Source: an uncultured Hyphomicrobium sp. | GTDB lineage: Bacteria; Pseudomonadota; Alphaproteobacteria; Rhizobiales; Hyphomicrobiaceae | Direction of reading: 5' to 3' | Length of the DNA stretch: 64,000 bases | Assembly (NCBI GenBank): GCA_934555825.1 | Contig: CAKTFJ010000002.1 | Location: 62,001 to 126,000 of the forward strand | Part shown: in pieces, positions 47,148 to 55,611 of the stretch | Layout: each line of letters opens with the position of its first letter | Numbering within the stretch: position 1 is the stretch's first letter | Notes under the pieces: generated by a model | The model's input: the letters and a program-made list of their open reading frames with translations, nothing else | Databases searched by the model: none | What the model was told of the DNA's origin: nothing | Translations under genes and position numbers: made by a program

Positions 47148-47804
47148 ATGGCGCAATCCGTCATGACCGGCTGCGGCAGAGCGGCAGGGGCCGTCGTTGC
47201 GTTTGCGGCCGCCGTGGCGCTTGCGGGCTGCGGCATGAGTTCGGTTACGTCCGGGCTCGGCAGCAGCATTCTGGGCGGCGGTTCGGCCAGCGCGGAGCCC
47301 ACGGGCGTCACCGAGCAGGATCTGATAGCAGCGGCCAAGGCGGGCGGGGATGGCCAACTGACGTTGGCCAGCAACGATACGCAGCCCGGTTGCCCACGCT
47401 TCGTCACCTGGCCGCGCGATAGCCATCTCACAATTTACGAACCCGGCCGCGTCGGCGACGGGCTCGCCATTATGCACCGCGGCGAGATCACCAAGACCGC
47501 GCGCGAGTGCCATATCAACGGCACGCAGGTGACGGTGCGCTACGGTTTCTCGGGCCGTATCCTGCTCGGGCCGCGAGGGCAGTCGGGGCCGATCTCGCTG
47601 CCGATCAACGTGTTCGTTGCCGATTCGAAGCGCGAACGGATCGCGACCGATCAGCTTCGCGTAGACGCCTCCGTCGCGGTGGAGAATCCGATCGGCTACT
47701 TCTCGGCCGTGCGGACCGTGACGTTCGAGGTGCCACCGGGCGCACGCGCGGGCGAGTTCGAGGTCTTCGTCGGCTTCGACCGCAACACCCCGAACGCGGG
47801 ATAG
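47148..47804 (+). CDS. Putative lipoprotein, unknown function
   Basis: A 218-residue predicted lipoprotein: lipobox VALAGC near residue 28, a Gly/Ser linker, then a compact beta-rich domain with RYGFSGRILLGPRGQSG, ISLPINVFVADSKRERI and VTFEVPPGARAGEFEVFVGFDR. Two cysteines (PGCPRF, ARECHI) could form a disulfide. ATG 47148 is preferred because it gives a normal lipoprotein signal; an ATG 15 bases later also would. I do not recognise a characterised family. It is divergent from ispH and convergent with the next gene. Confidence 0.75.
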   Translation: MAQSVMTGCGRAAGAVVAFAAAVALAGCGMSSVTSGLGSSILGGGSASAEPTGVTEQDLIAAAKAGGDGQLTLASNDTQPGCPRFVTWPRDSHLTIYEPGRVGDGLAIMHRGEITKTARECHINGTQVTVRYGFSGRILLGPRGQSGPISLPINVFVADSKRERIATDQLRVDASVAVENPIGYFSAVRTVTFEVPPGARAGEFEVFVGFDRNTPNAG

Positions 47805-47817
47805 CGTCCCTATCTTT

Positions 47818-48144
47818 TCAGCGACGCTCCGACAGCTCGCGGTGGAGCGGCATCATGCTTTCCGCTGCCCATTCGACGAGCGAAGGAAAAATCGCGGTGG
47901 CGGGCCACCGCGGATCTGTTTCAGCGGATTTGCGCCATGTCATATGGACCTCGGCGACGCGGCCCTCCGTCAGCGCGAATAGAGCGTCGTCGGTGTCGCC
48001 GCGCCGTGCGATCAGGCTGACGCTTTCCCGCGCGAGAATGTGGTTCGGCGGGATTTCGAGCATGAGCTGACGCTCCAGCCCCTGGCGCACCACCTCGTCA
48101 TCGACGGGATACCACGGATCGAGCCAAGTGACGGTGTCAGGCAT
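47818..48144 (-). CDS. Conserved hypothetical protein (108 aa)
   Basis: A short soluble protein (MPDTVTWLDPWYP start) with a LMLEIPPNHILARESVSLIARR segment and a DDALFALTEGRVAEVHMTW segment that look like a small alpha/beta domain. No signal, no membrane helix, no cysteine. It follows the next gene upstream (48149-48751) by 4 bases, so the two are probably co-transcribed. Function unknown; the regular codon use and tight packing argue that it is real. Confidence 0.7.
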   Translation of the reverse strand: MPDTVTWLDPWYPVDDEVVRQGLERQLMLEIPPNHILARESVSLIARRGDTDDALFALTEGRVAEVHMTWRKSAETDPRWPATAIFPSLVEWAAESMMPLHRELSERR

Positions 48145-48148
48145 GTGC

Positions 48149-48751
48149 TTATGGCTTCTGGAATACGGTCATCGAGAGAAGGCCACCGGGCGCTCCCGAC
48201 TTCGGCGCGTAGTGGTAGAGGAGAACTTGAAGCGCGTCATTCCCGCCGCTCCAGGCGCTGACCTCGAACGGGCCTTCGTCGTATGTTGCGTCCGCCTTCC
48301 GTTCGACGAGCTTTTCCAGCTCCGTCCCTACGCTCGCTGATGGCGCTTCGGACGATGTGAGTATGAGACTGCAGGCGACATTGATGCCGTCCGCGAAAGC
48401 TGGGAAATCGGCCTTCGCCTGATCGTCCATCGCGCTTCTCGTGACGGCGAGAGAGAACGTCGCGCCCTCGTCGCTGAAGCTCCAGGCTTTGAGAACTTCC
48501 GGTTCCGCGGCTGGACGGTAGGCGTCGAGGTCGCTGCCGGTCACGGCCTCCCAGCCCGCGTTCATGGCGAGTGTTTCGACCTCGTCGATGTCGGGCATGT
48601 TTGCGTAACATAGCCGGTCGAACAGGCCCACGACGTGTGTGGCGGCGGGCCCGGCTTCTGCCGGAGCTGCAAGCGTGGACGCGAGGAGGGCGGCACTTGC
48701 GAACAGCGTCAGCGCGCTGCGACGCGTGGGCTTTCTGCGGGGATACGGCAT
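48149..48751 (-). CDS. Exported hypothetical protein (200 aa)
   Basis: A protein with a twin-arginine-containing N-terminus (KPTRRSALTLFASAALLASTLAAPAEAG), probably a Sec signal though Tat is possible. The mature part has two cysteines (DRLCYANMP, NVACSLIL) and a mixed alpha/beta appearance: DIDEVETLAMNAGWEAVTGSDL, VLKAWSFSDEGATFSLAVTRS. ATG 48751 follows GGAGACCGCCTC. I do not recognise the family. It is co-directional and nearly adjacent to the 108-residue gene. Confidence 0.72.
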   Translation of the reverse strand: MPYPRRKPTRRSALTLFASAALLASTLAAPAEAGPAATHVVGLFDRLCYANMPDIDEVETLAMNAGWEAVTGSDLDAYRPAAEPEVLKAWSFSDEGATFSLAVTRSAMDDQAKADFPAFADGINVACSLILTSSEAPSASVGTELEKLVERKADATYDEGPFEVSAWSGGNDALQVLLYHYAPKSGAPGGLLSMTVFQKP

Positions 48752-48833
48752 GAGGCGGTCTCCACTCGTTCCCACTAAGTCTAGCCCATCATTCTGTGCC
48801 CGTACTAAAAAACGATGCCGAAACTCGCACACA

Positions 48834-48860
48834 AAAAAACCGGGCGTTGAAGCCCGGTTT
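48834..48860 (-). terminator. Terminator of the atp operon
   Basis: Arms AACCGGGC / GCCCGGTT with a 6-base loop, about 40 bases after the atpF stop. In the minus direction seven or more T follow (48834-48840). Confidence 0.9.
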
Positions 48861-48898
48861 CATGATCGTGTCTCGGCCTGTGAGGCAGCTTGACCGGC

Positions 48899-49390
48899 TC
48901 AGTTGAGCTTGGTCTTGAGGTCGCTGATCGCGGAGTCCGTGAGGGACGCGCCTGCAGCGCCCGAAACCTTGGCCTTGAGAATACGCTCGGAGGCTGCCAC
49001 AGCGAGATCGACGGCGGCGGCGCGAACATCGCTCACGGCCTGAGCTTCGGCGCGTGCGATCTTGTCCTCGGCGGCCTTCGTGCGCCGCTCCACCTGCTCG
49101 GCAAGCTGCTTGCGCGTTTCGGCTGCCAGCATCTCCGCTTCGCGGCGGGCCTGCTCGACGATGGACTTCGCTTCGTCCTCGGCTTCGCGGGCCTTGCGCT
49201 GATAGTCGGCCAGGAGCTCCTGGGCCTCGTCACGCAGGCGGCGGGCTTCGTCGAGCTCGGTGCGGATCGTGTCGGCACGCTTGTCGAGCGCACGTCCGAT
49301 CAGGCCCGGCACGCCGTAGTACACCAGCAATCCGACGAACAGCAGGAACGAGATGAGGACCCAAAAATCGGGATATCCGGGATTGAGCAT
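48899..49390 (-). CDS. atpF: ATP synthase F0 subunit b
   Basis: A 163-residue peripheral-stalk subunit: one N-terminal membrane helix (FWVLISFLLFVGLLVYY) and a long charged helix forming the stator dimer with b'. It lies 8 bases after the b' gene, last in the operon before a terminator. Separate b and b' genes in an F0-only operon are typical of alphaproteobacteria. Confidence 0.96.
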   Translation of the reverse strand: MLNPGYPDFWVLISFLLFVGLLVYYGVPGLIGRALDKRADTIRTELDEARRLRDEAQELLADYQRKAREAEDEAKSIVEQARREAEMLAAETRKQLAEQVERRTKAAEDKIARAEAQAVSDVRAAAVDLAVAASERILKAKVSGAAGASLTDSAISDLKTKLN

Positions 49391-49398
49391 TCAGGACC

Positions 49399-49980
49399 TC
49401 ACTTATCGCTCGGAGAAGCGAGCGCCTGGCTCACCTCGTCCTTGGTCGGGGAGAGGTTGGTCAGGGCGTTCACGATATCGGAGGCGGTTTCGCCGGCGAT
49501 GTCCTTGACGCTCTCAAGAGCCTTGGCCTTGGTTGCCGCAATGGCTTCCTCGGCGCCGGCCAGCTTGCGCGCCAAGCCGTCTTCGAGCGACTTGCGCTCC
49601 TTATCGACTTCGGCGGCGAGATTGTCACGGGTCTGACGTGCGATGGCAGAGGCGCTGCCACGTGCGTCGGCAAGCGCCTTCTCGTAGGTTTCGAGCGCCT
49701 TGTCGGTCTCACCCTTGAGACGCTCTGCCGCCGCCAGATCACGCTGGATGCGGTCGCGGCGCTCCTCGATCACCTCGCCGATGCGCGGAAGCGCAATGCG
49801 CGACATGATCCAGTAGAGGGCTGCGAACGTCAGAACGAGCCAGAAAAGCTGTGGCGCGAAATCCGGCGAGTGGAGCTGAGGAAGTCCGCCGCTACTCGTA
49901 TTGGTCGCGTCGAAAGCTTCCCGAACGTCCGTGCTGATATCGGTCACAGCTGCGACGAGCGCGGTCATCGCTGCAGGCAT
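49399..49980 (-). CDS. atpG: ATP synthase F0 subunit b'
   Basis: A 193-residue second stalk subunit with an N-terminal extension (about 55 residues), a membrane helix (FWLVLTFAALYWIMSRIALPRIGEVIEERRDRI signature) and a coiled-coil region. It forms the b/b' heterodimer of the stator. ATG 49980 is preferred (GAGGAGAG upstream). Also called atpX in rhizobia. Between it and atpE lie two hairpins. Confidence 0.94.
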   Translation of the reverse strand: MPAAMTALVAAVTDISTDVREAFDATNTSSGGLPQLHSPDFAPQLFWLVLTFAALYWIMSRIALPRIGEVIEERRDRIQRDLAAAERLKGETDKALETYEKALADARGSASAIARQTRDNLAAEVDKERKSLEDGLARKLAGAEEAIAATKAKALESVKDIAGETASDIVNALTNLSPTKDEVSQALASPSDK

Positions 49981-50046
49981 AGGACTCTCCTCAATGAAGT
50001 GGCGGGCCAATCGGCCGGCATATGCCGACACCCTGGCCCTGCCGCC

Positions 50047-50083
50047 CTAGAGCACGATCGTTTCGTCGTTCAGCGTGCTCTAG
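50047..50083. repeat. Hairpin CTAGAGCACG ... CGTGCTCTAG between atpE and atpG
   Basis: Perfect 10-bp arms with a 17-base loop. Similar TAGAGC-type arms occur at 22267-22307 upstream of bioB, so it may be a small dispersed palindromic repeat. Confidence 0.7.
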
Positions 50084-50107
50084 GTCTCTAGTGCGGCCGA
50101 TGGATCG

Positions 50108-50134
50108 GGCTTCGGACGGATAAGGCCCGAAGCC
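50108..50134 (-). other. Second hairpin after atpE (GGCTTCGG / CCGAAGCC)
   Basis: An 8-bp stem with an 11-base loop, 20 bases after the atpE stop. With the hairpin at 50047-50083 it could slow exonucleases or attenuate transcription so that c subunits are made in excess over b and b'. Confidence 0.6.
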
Positions 50135-50153
50135 GATCACGGCCTGTAGAGGA

Positions 50154-50378
50154 TCAGCCGAACAGGATGATCAGAGCGATGAGGAGGCCGAAGAGGCCCG
50201 TGGCTTCAGCAAGGGCGAAGCCGATGAGGAGGTTCGTAAACTGGCCCGGCGCTGCCGACGGGTTGCGCAGGGCGCCCGACAGGTAGTTGCCGAAGATGTT
50301 GCCGATGCCGATGCCGGCGCCGATGAGGGCGAAGCAGGCGAGGCCGGCACCAATGAACTTTGCTGCTTCAGCTTCCAT
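50154..50378 (-). CDS. atpE: ATP synthase F0 subunit c
   Basis: A 74-residue hairpin subunit of the rotor ring. The [11 protein letters not shown] glycine motif lies in helix 1, the RNP loop at residues 38-40 and the proton-binding carboxylate is E58 (ALAEATGLF). The glutamate and loop are of the ordinary H+-type. GGAGACGACCC precedes ATG 50378. Confidence 0.98.
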   Translation of the reverse strand: MEAEAAKFIGAGLACFALIGAGIGIGNIFGNYLSGALRNPSAAPGQFTNLLIGFALAEATGLFGLLIALIILFG

Positions 50379-50467
50379 GGGTCGTCTCCGTTTTTCTGAA
50401 AGGTTTCGTAAGGGTTGCGAACTCGTTCAAGTGCCCGGCGCCGGAAGCTCCGGTGTCGGGCGCTCGA

Positions 50468-51223
50468 CTAATGGTCGTGCATGTTGACCGCGTCGTTCAG
50501 GTAGATGCAGGTCAGCACGGTGAAGATGAATGCCTGGAGGAACGAGACCAGGAACTCGAGCCCGGTGAAGGCGGCGGTGAAGATCACCGGCAGAGCCTTG
50601 GCTACGAACGGCAGGCTGACGGCGAAGCCCGCGAACACCTTCAGCATGGTGTGGCCGGCCATCATGTTGGCGAACAGACGCACCGAAAGGCTGATGGGGC
50701 GGATCAGGTAGGACACGATCTCGATCGGCACGATCAGCGGCATCAGCCAGATCGGTACGCCATCGGGGACGAACAGCTTGAGGTAGTGCGTGCCGTGGCG
50801 GACGAAACCGACGATGGTCGCAACGATCCACACCATTGCGGCAAGCGCGAAGGTGACGATGATGTGGCTCGTCACCGTGAACGACCCTGGGATCATGCCC
50901 AGCATGTTCAGCGTCAGAATGAAGATGAAGATCGTGAAGACCCAGGGGAAGAACTTCTTGCCGTCCTCGCCCAGGTTCTCGCGGACGATGCCCGCGACGA
51001 ATTCATAAGTGCTCTCAGCCGTCGACTGAATGCGGCCCGGTACGAGCGCGCGGGCGTTCATGGCGGCGATCAGGTAGACCGAGATCAGGACCAGCGCCAG
51101 GACCATGAACAACGAGGAATTCGTGAAGGAGATGTCGTAGCCGAACAGCTCAAGCGGGATGATCCGCTTGATCGCGAACTGGGCCATCGGATCGGCGGCT
51201 CCTGCCACCACCAAGTTCACCAC
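50468..51223 (-). CDS. atpB: ATP synthase F0 subunit a
   Basis: A 251-residue membrane stator that forms the proton half-channels. The essential arginine is in PISLSVRLFANMMAGH, and the last helix has EFLVSFLQAFIFTVLTCIYLNDAV. It lies 30 bases after atpI and 89 before atpE. Confidence 0.98.
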   Translation of the reverse strand: MVNLVVAGAADPMAQFAIKRIIPLELFGYDISFTNSSLFMVLALVLISVYLIAAMNARALVPGRIQSTAESTYEFVAGIVRENLGEDGKKFFPWVFTIFIFILTLNMLGMIPGSFTVTSHIIVTFALAAMVWIVATIVGFVRHGTHYLKLFVPDGVPIWLMPLIVPIEIVSYLIRPISLSVRLFANMMAGHTMLKVFAGFAVSLPFVAKALPVIFTAAFTGLEFLVSFLQAFIFTVLTCIYLNDAVNMHDH

Positions 51224-51253
51224 TGGTCTCTCTCCACCCTTTGAGTGCCGTCC

Positions 51254-51634
51254 CTAGCGTCCGTCTTTATTCCGAAGCGCGTCCGCCTGCATTCTGCGAG
51301 CAGAGCGCACCGTATTCGTCATGCCGGCTGCGAATCCGACCAGTACGAACACGATCATGAGCCAAGGTGCCGTTCCGAGCCAGTCGTCCAGCACCTTGCC
51401 GATGAACCCGCCGACTGCGATGCCGACAACGAGCTCGATGGCGATTTTCATCGCCTGTCCGAGCGCCGTGCCCCGGCTTTTCGCGTCGGGCGTCGGCCCC
51501 TCCTTGGCGCGAGTCTCCGCCCGAACTTTTTCGAGCCGAGTCCCTAGATCGGAAGCGCGTCTTTTAAACGCCTCCCGGTCCTCAGGCGAGATCTCACCAC
51601 GTCCCGGTTCGTCGTTATTTCCCGATGACGCCAT
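51254..51634 (-). CDS. atpI: F0F1 ATP synthase assembly protein AtpI
   Basis: A 126-residue protein: a charged, flexible N-terminal half (about 60 residues, with EDREAFKRRASDLGTRLEKV) and two membrane helices (KIAIELVVGIAVGGFIGKVLDDWLGTAPWLMIVFVLVGFAAG). AtpI helps c-ring assembly or ion transport in the membrane. ATG 51634 follows AGGGGAAGCTC; the longer open frame is rejected. First gene of the F0 operon. Confidence 0.93.
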   Translation of the reverse strand: MASSGNNDEPGRGEISPEDREAFKRRASDLGTRLEKVRAETRAKEGPTPDAKSRGTALGQAMKIAIELVVGIAVGGFIGKVLDDWLGTAPWLMIVFVLVGFAAGMTNTVRSARRMQADALRNKDGR

Positions 51635-51822
51635 GAGCTTCCCCTGTCCGCCAGACTGTGGGCTGAAACGGCCGGATTCCCAACGGCGCGCACCATAGCC
51701 GGAGACCAAGCCGTGTCAAGCAATGGCCACATTCCGCTGGGGGCGACAAGGTACGGCGAATGGGCGCAGGCTCTATTTCGCTCACGGGTGCTGTTCCGCG
51801 CGCCCGAAAATGGGCACGCGGG

Positions 51823-51887
51823 CACCCTCCGCGGGGCGCGACTCGTCGCGGGTCGCCTTGCTCCCGCGGCCGCTTCGCGACCGATTA
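51823..51887. repeat. GC-rich dispersed repeat, copy 1
   Basis: CACCCTCCGCGGGG ... CGCGGGTCGCCTTGCT shares about three quarters of positions over 43 bases with the sequence at 57321-57365. Both copies are intergenic and lie next to housekeeping genes; no coding potential is seen. Confidence 0.5.
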
Positions 51888-51924
51888 TCTTCGTTTCGAG
51901 GGGGGGCGGCGCTCCCTCTTCTTC

Positions 51925-52067
51925 GTCATCCCGGAAAGGCTGAGGCGGTAGCTGGAGCCTTATCCGAGATCCGCGTCATGAGTGTCGAAGACACAATATT
52001 TTGTGGTAGGGGCCTATCCTGGGTCCCGGCTCTGCGCTCGGCTTTCGCCTCGCTTGGCCGGGATGAC
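51925..52067. repeat. Palindromic interspersed element (REP/BIME-like), about 143 bp
   Basis: It is bounded by perfect 10-base inverted ends GTCATCCCGG / CCGGGATGAC and contains imperfect direct repeats (CTTATCCGAGATCC and CCTATCCTGGGTCC) plus a small GTGTC-gaa-GACAC stem. It lies between the atp operon and the smc 3' end, with no open frame of its own. Such GTCATCCCGG-type repeats are common in alphaproteobacterial intergenic regions (general knowledge). Confidence 0.7.
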
Positions 52068-52078
52068 AGGGAGATCTA

Positions 52079-55000
52079 TCAGACGGCTTCGCGGAAGGAT
52101 TTGGCGGTTTCAAGGTCCACCGAGACGAGCTGGGAGATGCCGCGCTCGGCCATGGTGACGCCGAACAGGCGGTTCATGCGCATCATGGTCATCGGGTGGT
52201 GGGTGATGACGAGGAAGCGGGTGTCTGTCTCCTCCGCCATCTTTTCCATCAGCGTGCAGAAGCGGTCCACGTTGGCGTCGTCGAGCGGTGCGTCCACCTC
52301 GTCCAGCACGCAGATCGGCGAGGGATTGGTCAGGAACACCGCGAAAATGAGCGAGAGTGCGGTCAGCGTCTGCTCGCCGCCCGAAAGCAGCGAAAGCGTT
52401 GCGGGCTTCTTGCCCGGCGGCCGGGCGATGATTTCGAGGCCGCCTTCCAGCGGATCGTCGCCCTCTATCATCTGCAACCTGGCCTCGCCGCCGCCGAACA
52501 GCGTGGTGAAGAGGCGCTGGAAGTGGCCGTTCACGCTTTCGAACGCTTCTTCGAGGCGTTTTTTGCCCTCGCGGTTCAGCTGACCGATGGCGCCGCGCAG
52601 CTTCGCGATGGCCTGCTCGACGTCGTTATACTCGGTCTCCATCGTGCTCATTTGCTCGAGGAAGGCGGTCAACTCGTCGTCGGCCTGCAGGTTCACGCCG
52701 CCGAGGCGCTCGCGATCGGCCTTGAGGCGCTGAAGCGTACGGTCCGCGTCGGTGAGGGCAGGAAGCGCGGTTTCGCGTGTAAGGCCAGCAAGCGCGAGGC
52801 AATCGTCCGGGTTGACGTCGAGCGCCTCGCGGATCCGCCGTGCCTCGTCCTGGCGGCGCGTGCGGGCGCCTTCGAGGCGTGTCTCGGTGCGGGCGCGGGC
52901 TTCGCGCGCCGCAGAGACTGCCGCCTGCGTTTCGCGAAGGGCCTGGGCGGCGGCGCGCTGGGCGTTCTCGGCACGCGCGAGTTCGTCTGCAGCCGCGTTG
53001 CGGGCCCGCTCTGCGTCGGTCAGCGCGCCGAGCAGGCTTTGCCGGCGATCGTCGAGCGCGGGGATGATCTCTTCAAGTTGTGCGATGTCGTTTCTGGTTT
53101 TTGTGAGCCGCTCGTTGAGGGCTGCGATCTGCTCCGACGCGCTCTTGCTGCGCGCAGTCCATCGCGCCCGGTCGGCGGCGATCGATTCGATGCGCTGCTT
53201 GCGCGCGGCGCGATCGCGAGCGTGGGCGGCGAGGTTGCTTTGTGCTGCGGCAAGTGCATTGCGGCGTTCCTGGGTCGCGGCCTGCACCTCGGGAAGACGT
53301 GCTGAGGGGTCGTCGGCCGCGTCGAGTGCAGTCCACTCGGCCTTGATCTCGGCAAGGCTCGCTTCCGCTTCCTCCCGGCCGGCCTGCGCGCGTTCGCGTG
53401 CTTCTGCGATGGAGGCGAGGCGGGCTTCCGTCTCGCGGGCGCGGCGCTCGATGGCGACCAGCGCGTCACGTGTCGTTGCGAGCTTCGCTTGCGTATCGCG
53501 CCAGAGCGTGCGGAGGCGCTTTTCTTCCGCGACAGCGGCCACGTGCGTTTTGTTCGCGTCGTCTTCGAGCGCCGTTAGCCGTTTGACGTCTGCGCGAAGG
53601 ACGTCCTCCTGCTGCAGCATGTGGGCGAGGCGATTGCGTTCGGCGAGGCGCTGGGCGGCAGGCGTCATGCCGCCCGCGGTCGCTGCGAATCCATCCCAAC
53701 GCCAAAGGTCACCGTCGCGGCTTACGAGGCGCTGGCCGGGTTTCAGAAGCGGCTGCAGGCGATGGCCGGTTTCCGCCGCGACGACGCCGATCTGATTGAG
53801 GCGGCGCGCGAGTTCCGGCGGTGCGCCGACGTGGAGGCTCAGCGGTTCTGCTTCCTCGGGCAGCGGCGCGTCATCGTCGGGCGGCGCGCCGATATGGCGC
53901 CAGCGCACAGGTGCGTCCTCGGCTGCCGGGGCGTCGAGGTCGTCGCCCAAGGCCGCTACGACGGCGGCCTCGTAGCCGGGTGCCACGCGCAGCGCATCCA
54001 CCACGGGTGGGAAGCCATCCTCGCTCACTGGCATCACGAGCTTGGACAGCGTTTCGCGTTCAGTGACGAGCGTCGACAACGCCATCCGCGCTTTTTGTGC
54101 GGCGGCGGCTTCAGCGCGTGCGATTTCTTCGAGGTCGCCGACCTTGTCTTCGGCCTCAAGGGTCGTGGCCTCGATCACTGCGATTTCGCGGGCGAGCGTC
54201 TGGCCTTCCTCGGTGATGGCCGCGAGCTTGAGTGAGTCCGGCGCTGCTGCGGCGGCCGCATCCGCATCGCGCTGAAGATTGGCGAGTTCGGTATTGCGCT
54301 TTGCAATCGTCGCCTGACGCTCGGCGGCGGCGGTTTCGAGCGCCCGGCGGCGTGCGCGGACTTCGGCCGCGCGCTCGGTGAGTTCGCTGAGTTCCGCCTC
54401 TGCCGTCTCGAGAGCGGCGCGGGCTTCCGTTTCGGCGGTGTGAAGACCCGGCTCTGAGGCAGTGGCCTCGCTTTCGGCGGCTTCAAGCATCACCACATCG
54501 TCGTCGAACCCGGCGAGGATGTCTTCGGCTTCCGAGATCAGCACAGTTTCGCGGGTGAGATCCCTGTCGAGTTCGGCGGCGAGCTTTTCCAGCTCGGTCT
54601 TGCGCTCGGTGCAGCGGGTGGTTTCCTGGGCCAGACCGTCGCTTTCAATGCGGATACGCGAGAGGGCCGCGCCGCGTTCGGCTTCCGCTTCGCGGAGTGG
54701 CTGAATGGTTTCGGCGAAAAGGGCTTCCTCGGTGAGGCTGCGCGATTCGTTCTCCGTCGCGCGGCCGAGGATGGCGAGCGTTTCGGCGAAGTTACGCTCT
54801 TCCGTTTCGACGGCGCTCTGTGCGTCGATCCAGGTCAGGTGGAAGAGGAGCGCTTCGGCGCGGCGGATTTCGTCCGAAAGATCCTTGTAGCGCCGTGCCT
54901 GACGGGCCTGACGCTTCAGGCTTTCGATTTGCGAGTTGAGCTGGCCCATGATGTCGCCGAGGCGGGCGAGGTTGCTCTCGGCGCCCTTGAGGCGAAGCTC

Positions 55001-55540
55001 CGCCTCGTGGCGGCGGCTGTGCAGGCCCGCAATACCGGCCGCATCTTCAAGCACGCGGCGGCGCTGCTCGGGCTTGGCGTTGACGATCTCGGAAATCTGC
55101 CCCTGACGCACGAGGGCGGGCGAGCGTGCGCCGGTCGCGGCGTCCTCGAACAGGATCTTGACGTCACGGGCGCGGGATTCCCGCCCGTTGATGCGATAAG
55201 CGGACCCGGCCTCGCGCTCGATGCGGCGCGTGATCTCAATTACATCCTGATCGTTGAATTCGGCCGGTGCCTGCCTCTCGCTGTTGTCGAGGAAGATCGT
55301 GACTTCCGCCACGTTGCGCGGAGGACGGTTGGTGGTGCCGGAGAAGATGACGTCGTCCATGGCGGCGGCGCGCATCGACTTGTGAGACGTTTCGCCCATC
55401 ACCCAGCGAAGCGCTTCGAGCAGGTTGGATTTGCCACAGCCGTTCGGCCCCACGACGCCGGTCAAGCCCTGTTCGATCAGGAGCTCGGTCGGCTCGACGA
55501 AGGACTTGAAACCCAGAAGCCTGAGACGACTGATTTTCAT
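52079..55540 (-). CDS. smc: Chromosome segregation protein SMC
   Basis: An 1153-residue SMC ATPase. N-terminal Walker A GPNGCGKSN (from residue 31), two long coiled coils around a central hinge (about residues 500-640), and a C-terminal head with signature LSGGEQTLTAL and Walker B ICVLDEVDAPLDD (after about residue 1052). With ScpA/ScpB it compacts and segregates chromosomes. The coiled coils are unusually rich in Ala/Glu/Arg, and PLPEEAEPLSL marks the hinge region. It is followed by the palindromic element. Confidence 0.97.
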   Translation of the reverse strand: MKISRLRLLGFKSFVEPTELLIEQGLTGVVGPNGCGKSNLLEALRWVMGETSHKSMRAAAMDDVIFSGTTNRPPRNVAEVTIFLDNSERQAPAEFNDQDVIEITRRIEREAGSAYRINGRESRARDVKILFEDAATGARSPALVRQGQISEIVNAKPEQRRRVLEDAAGIAGLHSRRHEAELRLKGAESNLARLGDIMGQLNSQIESLKRQARQARRYKDLSDEIRRAEALLFHLTWIDAQSAVETEERNFAETLAILGRATENESRSLTEEALFAETIQPLREAEAERGAALSRIRIESDGLAQETTRCTERKTELEKLAAELDRDLTRETVLISEAEDILAGFDDDVVMLEAAESEATASEPGLHTAETEARAALETAEAELSELTERAAEVRARRRALETAAAERQATIAKRNTELANLQRDADAAAAAAPDSLKLAAITEEGQTLAREIAVIEATTLEAEDKVGDLEEIARAEAAAAQKARMALSTLVTERETLSKLVMPVSEDGFPPVVDALRVAPGYEAAVVAALGDDLDAPAAEDAPVRWRHIGAPPDDDAPLPEEAEPLSLHVGAPPELARRLNQIGVVAAETGHRLQPLLKPGQRLVSRDGDLWRWDGFAATAGGMTPAAQRLAERNRLAHMLQQEDVLRADVKRLTALEDDANKTHVAAVAEEKRLRTLWRDTQAKLATTRDALVAIERRARETEARLASIAEARERAQAGREEAEASLAEIKAEWTALDAADDPSARLPEVQAATQERRNALAAAQSNLAAHARDRAARKQRIESIAADRARWTARSKSASEQIAALNERLTKTRNDIAQLEEIIPALDDRRQSLLGALTDAERARNAAADELARAENAQRAAAQALRETQAAVSAAREARARTETRLEGARTRRQDEARRIREALDVNPDDCLALAGLTRETALPALTDADRTLQRLKADRERLGGVNLQADDELTAFLEQMSTMETEYNDVEQAIAKLRGAIGQLNREGKKRLEEAFESVNGHFQRLFTTLFGGGEARLQMIEGDDPLEGGLEIIARPPGKKPATLSLLSGGEQTLTALSLIFAVFLTNPSPICVLDEVDAPLDDANVDRFCTLMEKMAEETDTRFLVITHHPMTMMRMNRLFGVTMAERGISQLVSVDLETAKSFREAV

Positions 55541-55611
55541 GCGCCGTGCTTATTCCACTTCGAACGCGTCCGCTTGCCCGGCTTCCGCCGATGAGAGTTG
55601 GCGGAGGCGTG

